This document shows positions 33,882-34,918 of a DNA stretch of 34,918 bases, in pieces. Under the pieces are notes generated by a model that worked only from the letters and a program-made list of their open reading frames with translations, was not told the origin of the DNA and made no database searches. The number at the start of each line of letters is the position of its first letter. Position 1 is the first letter of the stretch. The position numbers were made by a program, and so were the translations under genes. This DNA comes from Fusobacterium sp. (GTDB lineage Bacteria > Fusobacteriota > Fusobacteriia > Fusobacteriales > Fusobacteriaceae), in the NCBI GenBank assembly GCA_019416865.1, contig DXWL01000018.1:1-34918 (forward strand), written 5' to 3'.

Positions 33882-34382
33882 ATGAAAAAAATAATATTTA
33901 CAGTTTTTTTTGCTGTATTTGTTACAGCCTTTGGGGAGATAAAAGATAACATAGGACTTTTTAGTGATACACAAAAATCAGAAATAGATTCAGTTATTGA
34001 AAAAATAGAAAAAGAAAAAGAGATAAAAATATATCTTAATACAGTTATGGGAGAGGAAACTTTCCAAATAGAAAATCCTCAAAAAACATTTATAATAACT
34101 TATCAGCAAATAAATAAAGATGTAATTGTAACAGAATTAAAATTTACAGAAGATTTGGGAATGAGTGCTAAATCACAAGAATTGGATCTAGTTTTAGATT
34201 CGTTAAAAGACTATATATTTGAATATAATTATCTTGAGTATACAAAGGCACTTCTTGAACAGGTAAATACTCTTATAGTGAAAGTATCTGAAGATGAAGA
34301 AGAGTCAGATAATCATTTTCCAGAAAACAGTAAAGAAAATACAAGAAGTTTTATAAAAAAAATATTTTCAAAAAATCCCTAG
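33882..34382 (+). CDS. Small secreted protein with TPM-like domain
   Basis: This 166-residue protein has an N-terminal signal peptide (KKIIFTVFFAVFVTAFG, likely cut near residue 18-19). It continues with IKDNIGLFSDTQKSEID and a segment ending KIYLNTV, which resembles the N-terminal part of TPM (YgcG-like) domains. The domain appears shortened, and the acidic, poorly conserved C-terminus (EDEEESDNHF) has no membrane anchor. AAGGAG precedes the ATG. It lies 21 bases after the Nif3-like gene and before rnpB. The TPM match is by eye only; function unknown. Confidence 0.7.
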   Translation: MKKIIFTVFFAVFVTAFGEIKDNIGLFSDTQKSEIDSVIEKIEKEKEIKIYLNTVMGEETFQIENPQKTFIITYQQINKDVIVTELKFTEDLGMSAKSQELDLVLDSLKDYIFEYNYLEYTKALLEQVNTLIVKVSEDEEESDNHFPENSKENTRSFIKKIFSKNP

Positions 34383-34399
34383 AAAAAAGGGATGATTTT
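34375..34399 (+). terminator. Weak terminator overlapping the stop of the secreted protein gene
   Basis: ATCCCT (34375-34380) pairs with AGGGAT (34388-34393) around a seven-base loop, followed by GATTTT. The stop codon TAG is inside the hairpin. Confidence 0.5.
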
Positions 34400-34417
34400 G
34401 TGATATGATATTCCAGT

Positions 34418-34445
34418 ATGACAAAATAAAATAAAAATTTAATAA
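34418..34445 (+). promoter_or_regulatory. Possible promoter of rnpB
   Basis: ATGACA (34418-34423) and TAATAA (34440-34445), 16 bases apart, in an A+T-rich stretch. The -10 box is very close to the predicted 5' end of the RNA (34449), so the true start or box may differ by a few bases. Confidence 0.35.
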
Positions 34446-34448
34446 TAA

Positions 34449-34790
34449 ACAGGTACCATAGTTAATCGCTTGGATTTATTCAAGAGGAAAGTCCGGGCTC
34501 CGTAGAGCAAAGAGGGCAGCTAACGGCTGCTGAGAGTAATCTTAAGGAAAGTGCCACAGAAAATAGACCGCCCTTTTTATAAGGGTAAGGGTGAAAAGGC
34601 GGTGTAAGAGACCACCGGTTTTTTAGGAAACTAAAAAAGCCTGGTAAACCCCCTCTGGAGCAAGACTAAATTGGAAAGGTTAAGGGCTGCTCGTCCAGCT
34701 TTCAGGGTAAGTTGCTTGAACTTTTAAGTAATTAAAAGTCTAGATAAATGATTAGCACATACAAAACCCGGCTTACATGGTGCCTGTTTT
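34449..34790 (+). ncRNA. rnpB: RNase P RNA (bacterial type A)
   Basis: The RNA subunit of RNase P cuts the 5' leader from pre-tRNAs. The hallmark GAGGAAAGTCCGGGCTCC lies at 34485-34502, GCCACAGAAAATAGACCGCC follows at about 34553-34572, and the 3' conserved ACAAAACCCGGCTTACA is at 34761-34777. The 5' ACAGGTACCAT (34449-34459) pairs with the 3' ATGGTGCCTGT (34777-34787; one T-G pair) to form the P1 stem, immediately followed by seven T. The RNA is about 340 bases. P1 and the T run together look like the terminator. Exact ends are estimated. Confidence 0.97.
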
Positions 34791-34794
34791 TTTG
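34777..34794 (+). terminator. P1 helix and T-run acting as rnpB terminator
   Basis: The 3' arm of P1 (ATGGTGCCTGT) runs directly into seven or more T, giving an intrinsic-terminator layout in which the folded RNase P RNA ends its own transcript. No separate hairpin is present downstream. Confidence 0.55.
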
Positions 34795-34883
34795 TCGATG
34801 TAGGATTGTAGAAGAATAAAAATATTCATTAAAATATTTTAAAATTTATTTTTTGTAATTTCATATTGATTTGTAAAGCCTCG

Positions 34884-34907
34884 TTTCACTTTTGTGAAAA
34901 TATTTTT
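34884..34907. terminator. Weak hairpin at the right edge
   Basis: TTTCAC (34884-34889) pairs with GTGAAA (34894-34899) around a TTTT loop, followed by ATATTTTT. The stem is short and A+T-rich; it may be a terminator for a gene beyond the edge or a chance structure. Nothing else is visible between rnpB and the window end. Confidence 0.3.
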
Positions 34908-34918
34908 AAAAATTTTAA

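Noticed and set aside
1..34918. CRISPR array, insertion sequence or prophage
   Set aside because: No spaced direct repeats, transposase or integrase, terminal inverted repeats or phage-like genes were seen on either strand; tRNA genes show no adjacent integrase or duplicated 3' end.

Overview
The window is an A+T-rich bacterial chromosome segment packed with housekeeping genes, with no insertion sequence, prophage or CRISPR array visible. Heavy use of AGA/ATA/AAA codons, strong AGGAGG ribosome binding sites, an RseP/PpiD-type envelope system, the MEP isoprenoid pathway and the gene order point to a Gram-negative-type low-GC anaerobe. Fusobacteriaceae (Fusobacterium or a relative) is my best inference; no 16S rRNA gene is present to prove it.

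Layout. At the left edge a gene tail (2-70) and an M20 amidohydrolase (113-1294) run rightward and converge on a leftward block: a Crp/Fnr-type regulator (1342-2007), gltX, prfB, acpS and tatD, transcribed leftward from an extended -10 promoter near 5968. From 6086 everything is on the + strand: an NhaC-type antiporter-like permease, ychF, then yceD-rpmF, a three-tRNA cluster (Ser-UGA, Ser-GCU, Arg-ACG), plsX-fabH, fabD, acpP, fabF, rnc, an Elp3/HemN-like radical SAM gene, rng, coaD, radA and disA. A terminator at 20836-20868 closes this run. Next come uppS-cdsA-dxr, a dTMP-kinase-like gene and rseP (isoprenoid carrier, CDP-diacylglycerol, site-2 protease). They are followed by an NtrC-type AAA+ regulator with an altered GAFTGA loop, a PpiD/SurA-like foldase and a small membrane protein. 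The right end holds dnaG-rpoD, a second, degenerate sigma-70-like gene translationally coupled to a Nif3-family gene, a small secreted TPM-like protein, and the RNase P RNA gene rnpB (34449-34790).

How the genes work together. The central part is fatty-acid and phospholipid synthesis (plsX, fabH, fabD, acpP, fabF, cdsA, with acpS at 4791-5165 activating the carrier protein). These are joined to ribosome and RNA functions (yceD, rpmF, rnc, rng, rnpB, tRNAs, gltX, prfB, ychF), genome maintenance with c-di-AMP signalling (radA-disA), and envelope biogenesis and quality control (uppS, dxr, rseP, ppiD-like).

The most unusual items are the divergent sigma-70 paralogue at 32281-33060, which keeps a recognisable region 2 and region 4 but has lost key promoter-recognition residues seen in the neighbouring RpoD, and the AAA+ activator at 25546-26931 with GAFPGA in place of GAFTGA. 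A family of closely similar extended -10 promoters recurs through the window. I see no clearly new defence or mobile system. There is no gene-free stretch longer than 300 bases; the last ~130 bases after rnpB hold only a weak hairpin.
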